Below are positions 36,424-45,400 of a DNA stretch of 64,000 nucleotides, in pieces. Origin of the DNA: Streptomyces sp. TN58. Lineage in GTDB: Bacteria; Actinomycetota; Actinomycetes; Streptomycetales; Streptomycetaceae. The stretch spans positions 6,424,001 to 6,488,000 of the forward strand of contig NZ_CP018870.1 in the NCBI RefSeq assembly GCF_001941845.1. The letters are read 5' to 3'. A model generated the notes under the pieces. It had not been told where the DNA came from. It searched no databases and worked only from the letters and a program-made list of their open reading frames with translations. The position numbers were made by a program, and so were the translations under genes. The number at the start of each line of letters is the position of its first letter. Within the stretch, counting starts at the first letter, position 1.

Positions 36424-37635
36424 GTGGTGTCGGAAGGCACGGCGACGGCATCACCGACGGGCAGGGACGGCGAGCCGGGAGGCCGCCTGACGGCGCTCCT
36501 CACCTGCGCCATGGCGTTCTCGATGCTGCAACTGTTCCTGCTCGGAGCACTCGGCCCGCGCCTCGTGGACGAACTGGGCGTGTCACCGGCCCTGTTGGGC
36601 CTGACCACCACCATCGGCTTCGGAACGGCAGCCGCCCTGTCCCCGGCCGGCGGCCGGATCGTGGACCGGATCGGCCCCCGGCGCTCCCTCGTGGCACTGC
36701 TGCTGCTCTCCGCGGCCGCACTCGCCCTGATCGGCTCCGCACCCGGCGCCGGCCTGCTGCTCGGCGCCGTCGCACTGGGCGGCGTACCGCAGGCGCTCGC
36801 CAACCCCGCCACCAACAAGGCCGTTCTCCGTGCCGTCCCGCCCGCCCGGCGGGGCGCCGTCACCGGCCTGAAGCAGTCCGGCGTGCAGCTGGGCGCCTTC
36901 GCGGCCGGCGCGCCGCTGGCCCTGCTCGCCGCCGGGATCGGCTGGCGGGGCGCCGTGTGGACGGGAGCGGCGGCCGCCCTGGTCGCCGGGCTGTGGGCGC
37001 TGCGGGTCCTGCCCGCCGACCTCCCGCCGCCGCCCGCCGAGCCCCGTACGGACCTCGTTCCGCGCGCGATGGTGGCCTGGCTGGCCGCGTTCTCCCTGTT
37101 CCTCGGCGCGGGCATCGCCTCCGTGAACACCTACCTCGCCCTCTTCGGCGCACAGCGCCTGGGCATGGGCCCGACGACAGCGGGCGCCCTGGTCGCCGTC
37201 CTGGGAGCGGCCGGGATCGCCGGGCGGGTCGGCTGGTCCAGGGCGGCCCGCCCCGGGCGCGCCGAATGGCTCCCGGCCGGGCTCGCGCTCGGCGCGCTGG
37301 GCGCGGCAGCGCTGCTGGGTGCCGCCCTGCTGCTGGGCCCGCTGGTGTGGGCCGGCGCGGTCGCCGTCGGCGTGTTCGCCGTATCCGCCAACGCCGTCTC
37401 GATGGTGCTGGTCCTCCAGCGGGCCGCCCCCGGCCGGGCCGGACAGGACTCCGCGCTGGTCGCGGCCGGGTTCTTCGCCGGATTCGCCCTGGGCCCACCG
37501 CTGTACGGGCTGCTCGCGCAGAGCGGGCGCTACGGCGCGGGCTGGCTGCTGGTGGCGGCGGAGTTCGCGGTCGCCGCGGCCGTCGCGTTCCTGTGGGCGC
37601 TGCGGGACCGGGCACGGCGCGGGACCACGGCGTGA
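36424..37635 (+). CDS. Major facilitator superfamily transporter
   Basis: 403 residues from GTG 36424 (GTG 36427 possible), with GAGGGGG upstream. About 12 membrane segments. The loop 2-3 signature reads G-R-I-V-D-R-I-G-P-R-R-S-L-V. No long loops. Its stop overlaps the start of the GH88-like gene (GTGA), so it probably imports the oligosaccharide that enzyme acts on. Substrate inferred only from that pairing. Confidence 0.9.
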   Translation: MVSEGTATASPTGRDGEPGGRLTALLTCAMAFSMLQLFLLGALGPRLVDELGVSPALLGLTTTIGFGTAAALSPAGGRIVDRIGPRRSLVALLLLSAAALALIGSAPGAGLLLGAVALGGVPQALANPATNKAVLRAVPPARRGAVTGLKQSGVQLGAFAAGAPLALLAAGIGWRGAVWTGAAAALVAGLWALRVLPADLPPPPAEPRTDLVPRAMVAWLAAFSLFLGAGIASVNTYLALFGAQRLGMGPTTAGALVAVLGAAGIAGRVGWSRAARPGRAEWLPAGLALGALGAAALLGAALLLGPLVWAGAVAVGVFAVSANAVSMVLVLQRAAPGRAGQDSALVAAGFFAGFALGPPLYGLLAQSGRYGAGWLLVAAEFAVAAAVAFLWALRDRARRGTTA

Positions 37636-38774
37636 GCGCGGAGACCGGCCGGGCACTGGAGGCGGCCGTGGAGCGGGTCGCGGTGACCGCGGCCGAGGTG
37701 GGCGACCGCTTCCCGCTGTACGCCGCCCCGGCCGACGGGCGGTGGACCACGACCGGCCGCGGCTCCTGGACCGGGGGGTTCTGGGCCGGACTGCTCTGGC
37801 TGCGGGCCCGGTACACCGGAGCCGAACCGGACCGCCGGGCCGCCGCCGCGTGCACGGCCCGGCTCGCACCGTGGGCGGAGGCCGACACCGCCACCCGCGG
37901 CCTCATCTTCTGGTACGGGACTGCACCGGCCGGCGGCGACGCCGAAGCCGCCGAGATCCGCGCCCGGGCCGCCAAGGCCTGCCTCGCCGCCTGCGACCCG
38001 GAGCTCGGGATCCTGCCGTGGGGCGGCGCCCTGGGCGGACCGCGGCTACTGGCCCGGGTGGACGCCGTACCCGGCACGGTTCCGCTCCTCGCGGACGCCG
38101 GACCGGGCGGGGCGGCCGCGGCGGCCGCGCACCTCCACCGGCACCTGGACCTCTGCCTCGGCCCACCCGGCGGCCCCTGCCTCGGCCCAGGTCTCCCTGG
38201 CGGCGCGGACGGGGGCGGCGCGTCCGCGTGGTTCCGGCCCGCCCTGCGCTTCGAGACGGCCACCGCCCGCTGGCGGCCGTGCGACGACCCGCCGCCGGGC
38301 TGGAGCCGGGGAAGGGCCTGGCTGCTCCTGGCGGTCGCCGACGCCCTGCTGCGCCCGGCCGGCACGGCGGGCGCAGCAGGCGACGCCGCCCGGCTCACCG
38401 AGGCCGCCGCCCTGCTGCTCACCCGCGGCGACGTACCGGCCGGCGAGCTGGTCCCGCCGGCCGACACCGCCCTCCCGGACGGCCCCCGCGACACCTCGGC
38501 CGCCGCGATCACGGCGGTCGCCCTGCTGAAACTGGCCCGGATCCCCGGCCCCCGCGCACAGCGGTACGCGCAGCGGGGCGCGGAGATCCTCGGCCACCTC
38601 GTCCGCTCCCACCTCACCGGCGGGGGCGGCGGCCGGCCGGCCGGAATGCTGCTGGACGGCTGCTACGACGCGGCCGCCCGGTCGGCGGTCCGGCACGAAC
38701 TCGTCTGGGGCGACTTCTTCCTGACCCTCGGCCTGGCCGCCCTCCACGGCGTCGTGGACATCACCCGTATATAG
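37632..38774 (+). CDS. GH88/GH105-like unsaturated glucuronyl hydrolase
   Basis: 380 residues, no signal peptide, an alpha6/alpha6-barrel-type sequence (R-W-T-T-T-G-R-G-S-W-T-G-G-F-W-A-G-L-L-W-L at the N-terminus, G-W-S-R-G-R-A-W, and the late D-T-S-A-A-A). A-R-V-D-A-V-P-G-T-V-P-L-L aligns with the family's catalytic Asp segment (D-x-x-M-N-L-P-L-L). The first catalytic Asp, normally H-D-x-G-F, appears as R-G-L-I-F, so one expected residue is missing. Translationally coupled to the MFS gene. The family is likely, the exact activity uncertain. Confidence 0.75.
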   Translation: MSAETGRALEAAVERVAVTAAEVGDRFPLYAAPADGRWTTTGRGSWTGGFWAGLLWLRARYTGAEPDRRAAAACTARLAPWAEADTATRGLIFWYGTAPAGGDAEAAEIRARAAKACLAACDPELGILPWGGALGGPRLLARVDAVPGTVPLLADAGPGGAAAAAAHLHRHLDLCLGPPGGPCLGPGLPGGADGGGASAWFRPALRFETATARWRPCDDPPPGWSRGRAWLLLAVADALLRPAGTAGAAGDAARLTEAAALLLTRGDVPAGELVPPADTALPDGPRDTSAAAITAVALLKLARIPGPRAQRYAQRGAEILGHLVRSHLTGGGGGRPAGMLLDGCYDAAARSAVRHELVWGDFFLTLGLAALHGVVDITRI

Positions 38775-38787
38775 GGGAGACCCGGCC

Positions 38788-40287
38788 TCAGTGCTCGCAG
38801 AGGGAGAACTCCCTCTCGTAGAGCTGCTCGTTGTGCTCGTCGACGAAGAACTTGCGTTCCTGCATGAGCTGTTCCCGGTACTCGCGGGCCTGCTCCAGCG
38901 TCATGGTCGAGGTCTCGGACCAGGGCTGCTGCGGCGGCACGTCGGATGTCGAGACGATCCTCCGCGAGGGGTCGACCAGGAAGAAGGCCAGGATCTTGCG
39001 GTGTCCCGGGCGCGTGGGGTCGGCGAGCCGGAACGAGTCGACGCGGTGCTGCAGGATGTTCGGGAACGCCAGGCACCGGCCCTCCGGGGTCGCGGCCGAT
39101 CCCAGCACCTGGTTCAGCGCGTCCTCGTTCTCCAGGCCGTAGACCTCGCGCACGCCGTCGTCGTCGTTCTGTTCGTAGTCCGGGTCGTCGAGCGCCGCCC
39201 GGAAGCCCAGCCGGCTCTCGGTGATGTTCTCGCTGTCCCAGTAGTAGAGCGCGGTGGAGACGATCCGCTCGTTCACCATCCCCTCGACGTGCCAGGAACC
39301 GCCCGCGTACTCGGGCTTGTCCGGGGTGAGCTGGATGGTGGCGAGCTTGACGATGACCTGGAGGCCGCGCCCGCGCAGGTCGACCCGGGCGGCCTCCGCG
39401 GGCGGTTCGGGCGCGGTGAAGACCGGGGCGTCCGGGATGACCGGCCGGCGGTTCTCCGACCACTCCTCGTAGGCGTCCTCCCACTGGCTGCGGGCTTCGT
39501 TGTACGCGGCGTCGTCACTGTAGGAGGTCCGGCGCGGGTACTCCGGCTTCGAGTCGTACCAGCAGTAGGGGTTGACCTCGATCCGCAGCGGCCGCGGCTG
39601 GCGCAGATCCGTCAGCACGTTCTCCAGCAGCGGGCGCATCCGGGCGAACACGTCGGGGAGGACCGCGAGGAGTCCGGCGTGGGTCTCGGGGTGGACGTTG
39701 TTGACGTACGAACGGAAGGCCACCTCGCCGTCGTCACTGACGTCGACGTCCGTGGGCAGCCACTGGAACCTCTCCGAGAACTCGTACTTCGACCAGCGGT
39801 CCGTCGGGTTCTGCCAGGCGCTCTCGGGACCCCCGCTCACCTCCCGCACCAGACAGAACAGCGAGGGATGGACCAGGTCCAACACCTGCCCGTCCGAACC
39901 GGGATGCCAGTCCTTGTCCTCCTCGGGGACCTCCTCCAGCACCCGGACGGCCTCCCGCAGCCGGGACCTGAGCGTCTCGTCGACCAGCGTGTCCGACTGC
40001 CACACCCCGTCGACGCCCGACACCTCGACTCCGGTCTGCGGGTCCCGCAGGGCGGCGTAGTGGCGCAGTTCGTCCAGCACGTAGCGCACCTGCGCCTCGC
40101 TGAGGCCCTGGTCGACCGCCTCCCGCGTCCACCGGGCGACGATGTCGGCGTCGTCCATCTTGTCGAACCACCGCGGCTTCGCCCGGATGAGCGCGCTGCA
40201 CTGCATCATCTGGAGTTCGCGCAGGATCCGGGGTTTGGCGAACGGTATGGAACGTGACGTGTTGAAGGGGAGCGGGAAGGCGGACAT
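38788..40287 (-). CDS. DUF4246 protein, probable 2-oxoglutarate/Fe(II)-type fold
   Basis: 499 residues from ATG 40287. The family is known mostly from fungi and some actinomycetes and has no established activity. The core carries the pattern of a 2-oxoglutarate oxygenase: H333-x-E335 in G-G-S-W-H-V-E-G, a distal H414 in I-L-Q-H-R-V, and R430 in G-H-R-K-I-L-A-F-F-L-V. No signal peptide. It converges on the GH88-like gene with only 13 bases between the stops. Confidence 0.88.
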   Translation of the reverse strand: MSAFPLPFNTSRSIPFAKPRILRELQMMQCSALIRAKPRWFDKMDDADIVARWTREAVDQGLSEAQVRYVLDELRHYAALRDPQTGVEVSGVDGVWQSDTLVDETLRSRLREAVRVLEEVPEEDKDWHPGSDGQVLDLVHPSLFCLVREVSGGPESAWQNPTDRWSKYEFSERFQWLPTDVDVSDDGEVAFRSYVNNVHPETHAGLLAVLPDVFARMRPLLENVLTDLRQPRPLRIEVNPYCWYDSKPEYPRRTSYSDDAAYNEARSQWEDAYEEWSENRRPVIPDAPVFTAPEPPAEAARVDLRGRGLQVIVKLATIQLTPDKPEYAGGSWHVEGMVNERIVSTALYYWDSENITESRLGFRAALDDPDYEQNDDDGVREVYGLENEDALNQVLGSAATPEGRCLAFPNILQHRVDSFRLADPTRPGHRKILAFFLVDPSRRIVSTSDVPPQQPWSETSTMTLEQAREYREQLMQERKFFVDEHNEQLYEREFSLCEH

Positions 40288-40374
40288 GCCGGTCAATTCT
40301 CTCGGACCTCCGAGTCGGTGTGCGGTGGCCGGAAGGATACTTCAGCGCACTGACACCGCCGCGCGGGCGGCCCT

Positions 40375-41613
40375 TCACACGCCGTGGCCGTAGCCCCGCA
40401 GGACGCGGCGCGCCACCGAGGTGATGTGCAGTTCGTCCGGGCCGTCGAGGATGCGCGCCGCTCGCCCGGTGCGCAGCAGCCCCGGCAGCGGCGTGTCCGG
40501 TCCGAGGCCGGCGGCGCCGTGGACCTGGATCGCGCAGTCCGCGACCTGCTGGAGCGTGCGCGCGGCGGCGACCTTGGCCAGCCCCACCTCCGTACGCGCG
40601 TCCCGCCCCGCGGCGATGAGCGCCACCGCCTCCCGGACGAGGGGACGCGTGGTGCGCAGGGCCAGCAGGGCGTCGAAGACGTGGGCCTGCACCAACTGCT
40701 GTTCGGCGAGCGGCCCGCGCGACCCGTCGTGCGCCGCCGCCCGCCGGCACATCAGGTCGAAGGCCCGCTGCGCCTGCCCGAGCCAGCGCAGGCAGCGCAG
40801 CGTACGGCCGAGCTGGAGCCGCTCACCGGCGATGGCCAGGGCCTCGCCGGGCTCACCGAGGAGGTGGTCGGCCGGAACCCGCACCCCGTCGAGGGCGATC
40901 TCGTACTGTCCCGCCGCTCCCAGTACGGGGAGTTCGCGCACCACGCGGAAGCCGGCGGAGTCCGTGGGCACGAGCAGCAGGGACAGGCCCTCGCGGTCCC
41001 CGTCCTCCCCGGAGGTGCGGGCCATGACGGTCACCAGGTCGGCGTCCGCCGCTCCCGAGGTGAACCACTTGCGGCCGGTGACCCGCCAGCCGCCGTCCGG
41101 GAGCCGCCGCGCGCGGGTGGCGGTCCGTAAGGGGGCGGTGCCGGGCACTCCCGGCTCGGTCATCGCGTAGCAGGCGCGGATCCCGCCGGCGACCAGCCGC
41201 TCCAGGTACGCCTCGCGGACGCCGGGCCGCCCGTGCCCGGCCAGCATCCGCACGTCCAGCAGCGGGGCGGACCCCAGTGCGGCAGGACCGTGGTCACTGG
41301 CTCCCTCTGCCTCGGCAAGCTCGGCGTACGCCGCCAAGGACAGCCCGCCGCCGCCCAGTTCGGCGGGGAGCGGCAGAGCCCACAGCCCCTCGCCGCGGGC
41401 CTCGGCGCGCAGCGCCGCCAGCGCCTCGGCGGCCGCCGGCCCGCCCGCGTCGAGCACGGGCTCCCGGGGGAACACCCGGCCGCGGACGAAGCGGGCGACC
41501 CGTTGCTCGCACGCGTCCACGACCGCGCCCGTGACCGTGACCGTGTCCGTGTCCGAGTCCGCGCCCGTGTCCGCGCCCGTGTCCGTGTCCGCTTCCGCGT
41601 CCGAGACCGTCAT
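40375..41613 (-). CDS. Acyl-CoA dehydrogenase
   Basis: 412 residues from ATG 41613 (no good ribosome site; a leaderless or later start is possible). The flavin-binding region contains T-E-P-G-V-P-G-T and W-F-T-S-G-A-A-D-A-D, and the C-terminus holds the motif I-L-D-G-P-D-E-L-H with the probable catalytic Asp, as in the ACAD10/11-like group. The first 22 residues are a repeat of D-T and A-D units encoded by GTGTCC/GCGTCC hexamers, not part of the enzyme fold. Divergent from the CoA-transferase gene. Confidence 0.88.
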   Translation of the reverse strand: MTVSDAEADTDTGADTGADSDTDTVTVTGAVVDACEQRVARFVRGRVFPREPVLDAGGPAAAEALAALRAEARGEGLWALPLPAELGGGGLSLAAYAELAEAEGASDHGPAALGSAPLLDVRMLAGHGRPGVREAYLERLVAGGIRACYAMTEPGVPGTAPLRTATRARRLPDGGWRVTGRKWFTSGAADADLVTVMARTSGEDGDREGLSLLLVPTDSAGFRVVRELPVLGAAGQYEIALDGVRVPADHLLGEPGEALAIAGERLQLGRTLRCLRWLGQAQRAFDLMCRRAAAHDGSRGPLAEQQLVQAHVFDALLALRTTRPLVREAVALIAAGRDARTEVGLAKVAAARTLQQVADCAIQVHGAAGLGPDTPLPGLLRTGRAARILDGPDELHITSVARRVLRGYGHGV

Positions 41614-41881
41614 CAAGTCCGGGACCGCGTACGCCTCATGTCGTGCGGCTCCGCCACCGCCGCTACGGCGATCTTCCACCGTCCGCCTCCTCTTCCCCGG
41701 GAACGTCCGGGACGCGAGCGATCCGCCGGAAGGTTTCGGCTGACCCCGCGAACCCGCGGGAACTCGCACGAACGGCCGACCGACTGTCTGTTCGTGGAGC
41801 TGGTCGGGCGCACAGGCTCCCCGGTTCCCGAATCCCGCGAGACCCCGGCCGCGGCCACCGCCGCGCCAGGAGAGGAGAGGC

Positions 41882-43702
41882 ATGGCGCCACAGGCGACCA
41901 CGCACACGGTCCGGCCGCTCGACACACTGCGCTTCGACACCTCGGGCCCGCCGCAGATCACCAACGTCGTCAGCGACCACCTGCGGCTGCTCGGCGCCCG
42001 GACGGACCGCCCCGTCCACGTGGACGCGCCCGCCGCCGGCACCACACTCCACGGCGGCGGCTTCGCACCCGTGCACGCGGCCGCCACCTGGGCCGATCCC
42101 GCGAGCGGGCTCACCGACGAGGCCACGGTGCAGGCCGCCACCGGCATCATGGCCGTGCACGGGCGCCGCGACGGCACCCCGCGCGGAGCGGCCGTCGACT
42201 ACGCCGCCACAGCCACCGCCGTCCTCGCGGTCCAGGGACTGCTCGCGAACCTGGTGGGCCAGTCCCGGGGCGCGGCGCCCGCCCAGGTCACCACCGGCGC
42301 GGACCGGGCCGGGCTGCTCGCCGTGTCCCAGTACCTCGCGGCCGCCGGCGCCGACGAGGGCGAGGCGGCCGACATCGCCCCCGGCGGACCGCCGTTCACC
42401 GCCGCCGACGGGACCGTCTTCGAACTGGAGACGCTCGACCCGGCAGCCTGGGCAGCCTTCTGGAAGGAGCTCGAAGCACCCGCCGACGCCCTGCGCAGCG
42501 GCTGGCGGCCCTTCCAGTTCCGCTACGCCACCGCCTGCGCGCCCCTGCCGGCAGCCCTCCACACCACCGCCCGCTCCCACGGCTGGGAACGGATCCGCCG
42601 GGCCGCGGCCGCCTCCGGTGCCGAGGTGTGCGCACTGCGCTCCCTCGCCGACCGGGCCGCCGAGTACGACGGCGCCGCCCCGTGGTCCCTCACGCCGTCG
42701 ACAGCCCGCGCCCCCGCGGCCGCCGCCGACCGGCGGGCGCCGCTGCCGGCCGGGCCCCACCGTGCGCCCGGCGGGCCCCTGGCTGCCGGACCCCTGGCCG
42801 GGCTGACCGTGCTGGAGGCAGGCCGCCGGATCCAGGCGCCGCTCGCCGCGCACCTGCTCGGGCTCCTCGGCGCCGACGTGATCCGCATCGAACCGCCGGG
42901 CGGCGACCCGCTGCGCGGCATGCCCCCCGCCTGCTCCGGGATCTCCGCCCGCTGGCTCGCCCTCAACCGCGGCAAGCGGGCCATGGAGATCGACATCAAG
43001 GCGGAGGCGGACCGGGGACGGTTGCGGGAACTGGCGGCGCACGCCGACGTCTTCCTCCACAACTGGGCGCCGGGCAAGGCCGCGGCCCTCGGCCTCGACG
43101 CCGACGACCTCGCACGGGTCAATCCCGCGCTCGTCCACGCGTACACCAGCGGCTGGGCCGGTCGGCTCGACGGCGCCCCCATGGGTACGGACTTCATGGT
43201 CCAGGCCCGTACCGGGGTCGGCGAGGCCGTCCGCCCCGAAGGCGAGGTCCCCGCGCCCTCGCTGATGACCCTGCTCGACGTCATGGGCGGACTGCTGGGT
43301 GCCGAAGCCGTCCTGGCCGGGCTGCTGCTGCGCGAGCGCACGGGCCGCGGCGTACGGGTCGACTCCTCCCTGCTCGGCGCCGCCGACACGCTGACCGGCC
43401 CCGCCCTGCGCCGGGCGGCCCGCGGGCACAACCCCCGGCGGCCCGCCGGATTCCGCTACCCCCTGGCCACGGCCGACGGGTGGATCGCACCCGCCGACGC
43501 CGACGCCCGCGCCGCCGCCGGCCACGACCTGCGCGGCCTGCCCACGGCCGAGGCCCTGTCCCGGCTGCGTGAGCGCGGACTGACCGCGACCGCCGTCACC
43601 ACCGAACTGTCCGACCTGCACCACGACCCGCGTTTCGCCGGCCGGGTCAGCCGCGACGCGCACGGCGCACCCGCAGTCCCCGACCCCTGGAGCTTCGCAT
43701 GA
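41882..43702 (+). CDS. CaiB/BaiF-family (type III) CoA-transferase, two-half form
   Basis: 606 residues, longer than the usual 400. The C-terminal part starts L-T-V-L-E-A-G-R-R-I-Q-A-P-L-A-A-H-L-L-G and has the catalytic-type Asp in L-M-T-L-L-D-V-M-G-G-L-L-G-A. The N-terminal 270 residues are a diverged half with its own G-A-A-V-D-Y-A-A-T-A-T-A-V-L-A, suggesting a fused, partly degenerate second copy. Its stop overlaps the CoA ligase start (ATGA). Expected to move CoA between carboxylic acids. Confidence 0.88.
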   Translation: MAPQATTHTVRPLDTLRFDTSGPPQITNVVSDHLRLLGARTDRPVHVDAPAAGTTLHGGGFAPVHAAATWADPASGLTDEATVQAATGIMAVHGRRDGTPRGAAVDYAATATAVLAVQGLLANLVGQSRGAAPAQVTTGADRAGLLAVSQYLAAAGADEGEAADIAPGGPPFTAADGTVFELETLDPAAWAAFWKELEAPADALRSGWRPFQFRYATACAPLPAALHTTARSHGWERIRRAAAASGAEVCALRSLADRAAEYDGAAPWSLTPSTARAPAAAADRRAPLPAGPHRAPGGPLAAGPLAGLTVLEAGRRIQAPLAAHLLGLLGADVIRIEPPGGDPLRGMPPACSGISARWLALNRGKRAMEIDIKAEADRGRLRELAAHADVFLHNWAPGKAAALGLDADDLARVNPALVHAYTSGWAGRLDGAPMGTDFMVQARTGVGEAVRPEGEVPAPSLMTLLDVMGGLLGAEAVLAGLLLRERTGRGVRVDSSLLGAADTLTGPALRRAARGHNPRRPAGFRYPLATADGWIAPADADARAAAGHDLRGLPTAEALSRLRERGLTATAVTTELSDLHHDPRFAGRVSRDAHGAPAVPDPWSFA

Positions 43703-45357
43703 CCGCCGACAGGTTCTTACCGCGCGACCTGGTGCCCGCCGAACTCCGGCGTGCCTGGGTGGTCGACGGCACCTGCCCCGACCTCGACCTCTACAGCCTC
43801 TTCCGCGCACGGCAGATCGCCGACCTGCACCGCACCGCCGTCGTCGACGCCAAGGGAGAGCTCTGCTACACCGCACTCGACCGCAAGGTCCGGTGCCTGG
43901 CCACCGGCCTGCGCGACCTCGGGATCGGCCCGGGCGACGTGGTCGGCGTACAACTGCCCGACGCCCGGGCCGCCGTCATCGCCGACCTGGCGCTGGCCGC
44001 CCTCGGAGCGGTCTCGCTGCCCTTCCCCGTGGGGCGCGGCGCCCTGGAGGCCGAGGCCCTGCTGCGGCGCGCCGAGGCCGTCGCCGTCATCGCGGCGGTA
44101 GAGCACCGCGGGCTGCGGCACGCGGAGGAGTTGCGCGCCCTCGCCGGGGCCCTCCCGCACCTGCGGCACGTCATCGCCGCGGGGCGGCCCGGCACCCTGC
44201 CTGACGGAACGGTTCCGCTGTCGGAGCTGCTGCGCGGCGAGCCGCGCGGGTTCGTCCCCGCCCGTCCGGACCCCGACAGCGCCGCCCGCATCCTCGTCTC
44301 GTCCGGCTCCGAGGCCGAGCCCAAGATGGTCGCCTACTCGCACAACGCGCTGGCCGGCGGCCGCGGCAACTTCCTGGCCTCCCTCATCCCCGACGGCACC
44401 CCGCCGCGCTGTCTCTTCCTCGTCCCGCTGGCCTCCGCCTTCGGTTCCAACGGCACCGCGGTCACCCTGGCCCGGCACGGCGGCACCCTGGTGCTGCTCG
44501 ACCACTTCACCGCGGACGCCGCGCTGGCCGCGGTGCGCGAACACCGGCCGACGCACGTCCTCGGCGTGCCCACCATGGTCCGCATGATGCTCGACCGCCT
44601 CGACGGGACGGGCGAGGAGCTGCCGTCGCCCACCGCGCTGGTCCTCGGCGGCGCACCGCTCGACGCGGCCACGGCGGCCGCCGCCGCAGGGGCCTTCGGC
44701 TGCCCCGTCGTCAACCTCTACGGCTCCGCCGACGGCGTCAACTGCCATACCGGACTGGACAGTACGCTTCCGCCCACGGACGGCCACGGCGTCGTCGCCG
44801 GCCGCCCCGACCCCCGGGTCGCCGAGATCCGCATCGCAGACCCCGACACCCACGAGCCGCTTCCCGAGGGCGCCCTCGGCGAGATCGTCTCCCGAGGCCC
44901 GATGACCCCGCTGTGCTACGTCGGCGCCCCCGAGCTGGACGCCCGCTACCGCACCCCCGACGGCTGGGTCCGCACCGGCGACCTCGGCTACCTCGACGCC
45001 GAGAGCGTCCTGCACGTCGTCGGCCGCCTCAAGGACATCGTCATCCGCGGCGGAGCCAACATCAGCCCCGCCGAGGTGGAACGCGAACTCACCACGCACC
45101 CCCAGGTCCGGGACGTGGCCTGCGTCGGCGTCCCCGACCCGCTGATGGGCGAGCGGCTCGCGGCCTGCGTCGTGGCCCGGGGGGCACAGGCCCCCACGCT
45201 CGCCTCACTCGCGCAACACCTCACGGGGCGCGGGCTGGAGCGGTGCAAGCATCCCGAGCGGCTGCTCGTCGTCGCGGAACTGCCCCTGACCGCCGCCGGC
45301 AAACCCGACCGCGCGGCCCTCCGCCGACGGCTGACCGAGAGCAGTGCTCTCGTATAG
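43699..45357 (+). CDS. Acyl-CoA synthetase / AMP-dependent ligase with an early TTA codon
   Basis: 552 residues. The P-loop-like motif is L-V-S-S-G-S-E-A-E-P-K-M-V, a variant of the Y-T-S-G-T-T-G-x-P-K core. Y-G-S-A-D-G and G-W-V-R-T-G-D-L-G-Y mark the adenylation core, and K at T-A-A-G-K-P-D-R-A is the catalytic lysine. Codon 7 (43717-43719) is TTA, which in Streptomyces requires the bldA tRNA, so this operon may be expressed mainly during development. Together with the CoA-transferase and the divergent dehydrogenase it forms a carboxylic-acid-CoA processing group. Confidence 0.92.
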   Translation: MTADRFLPRDLVPAELRRAWVVDGTCPDLDLYSLFRARQIADLHRTAVVDAKGELCYTALDRKVRCLATGLRDLGIGPGDVVGVQLPDARAAVIADLALAALGAVSLPFPVGRGALEAEALLRRAEAVAVIAAVEHRGLRHAEELRALAGALPHLRHVIAAGRPGTLPDGTVPLSELLRGEPRGFVPARPDPDSAARILVSSGSEAEPKMVAYSHNALAGGRGNFLASLIPDGTPPRCLFLVPLASAFGSNGTAVTLARHGGTLVLLDHFTADAALAAVREHRPTHVLGVPTMVRMMLDRLDGTGEELPSPTALVLGGAPLDAATAAAAAGAFGCPVVNLYGSADGVNCHTGLDSTLPPTDGHGVVAGRPDPRVAEIRIADPDTHEPLPEGALGEIVSRGPMTPLCYVGAPELDARYRTPDGWVRTGDLGYLDAESVLHVVGRLKDIVIRGGANISPAEVERELTTHPQVRDVACVGVPDPLMGERLAACVVARGAQAPTLASLAQHLTGRGLERCKHPERLLVVAELPLTAAGKPDRAALRRRLTESSALV

Positions 45358-45400
45358 GACGGCCGTTGTCCGACCCGACCCCGGGCGGCACCATCGGCCC

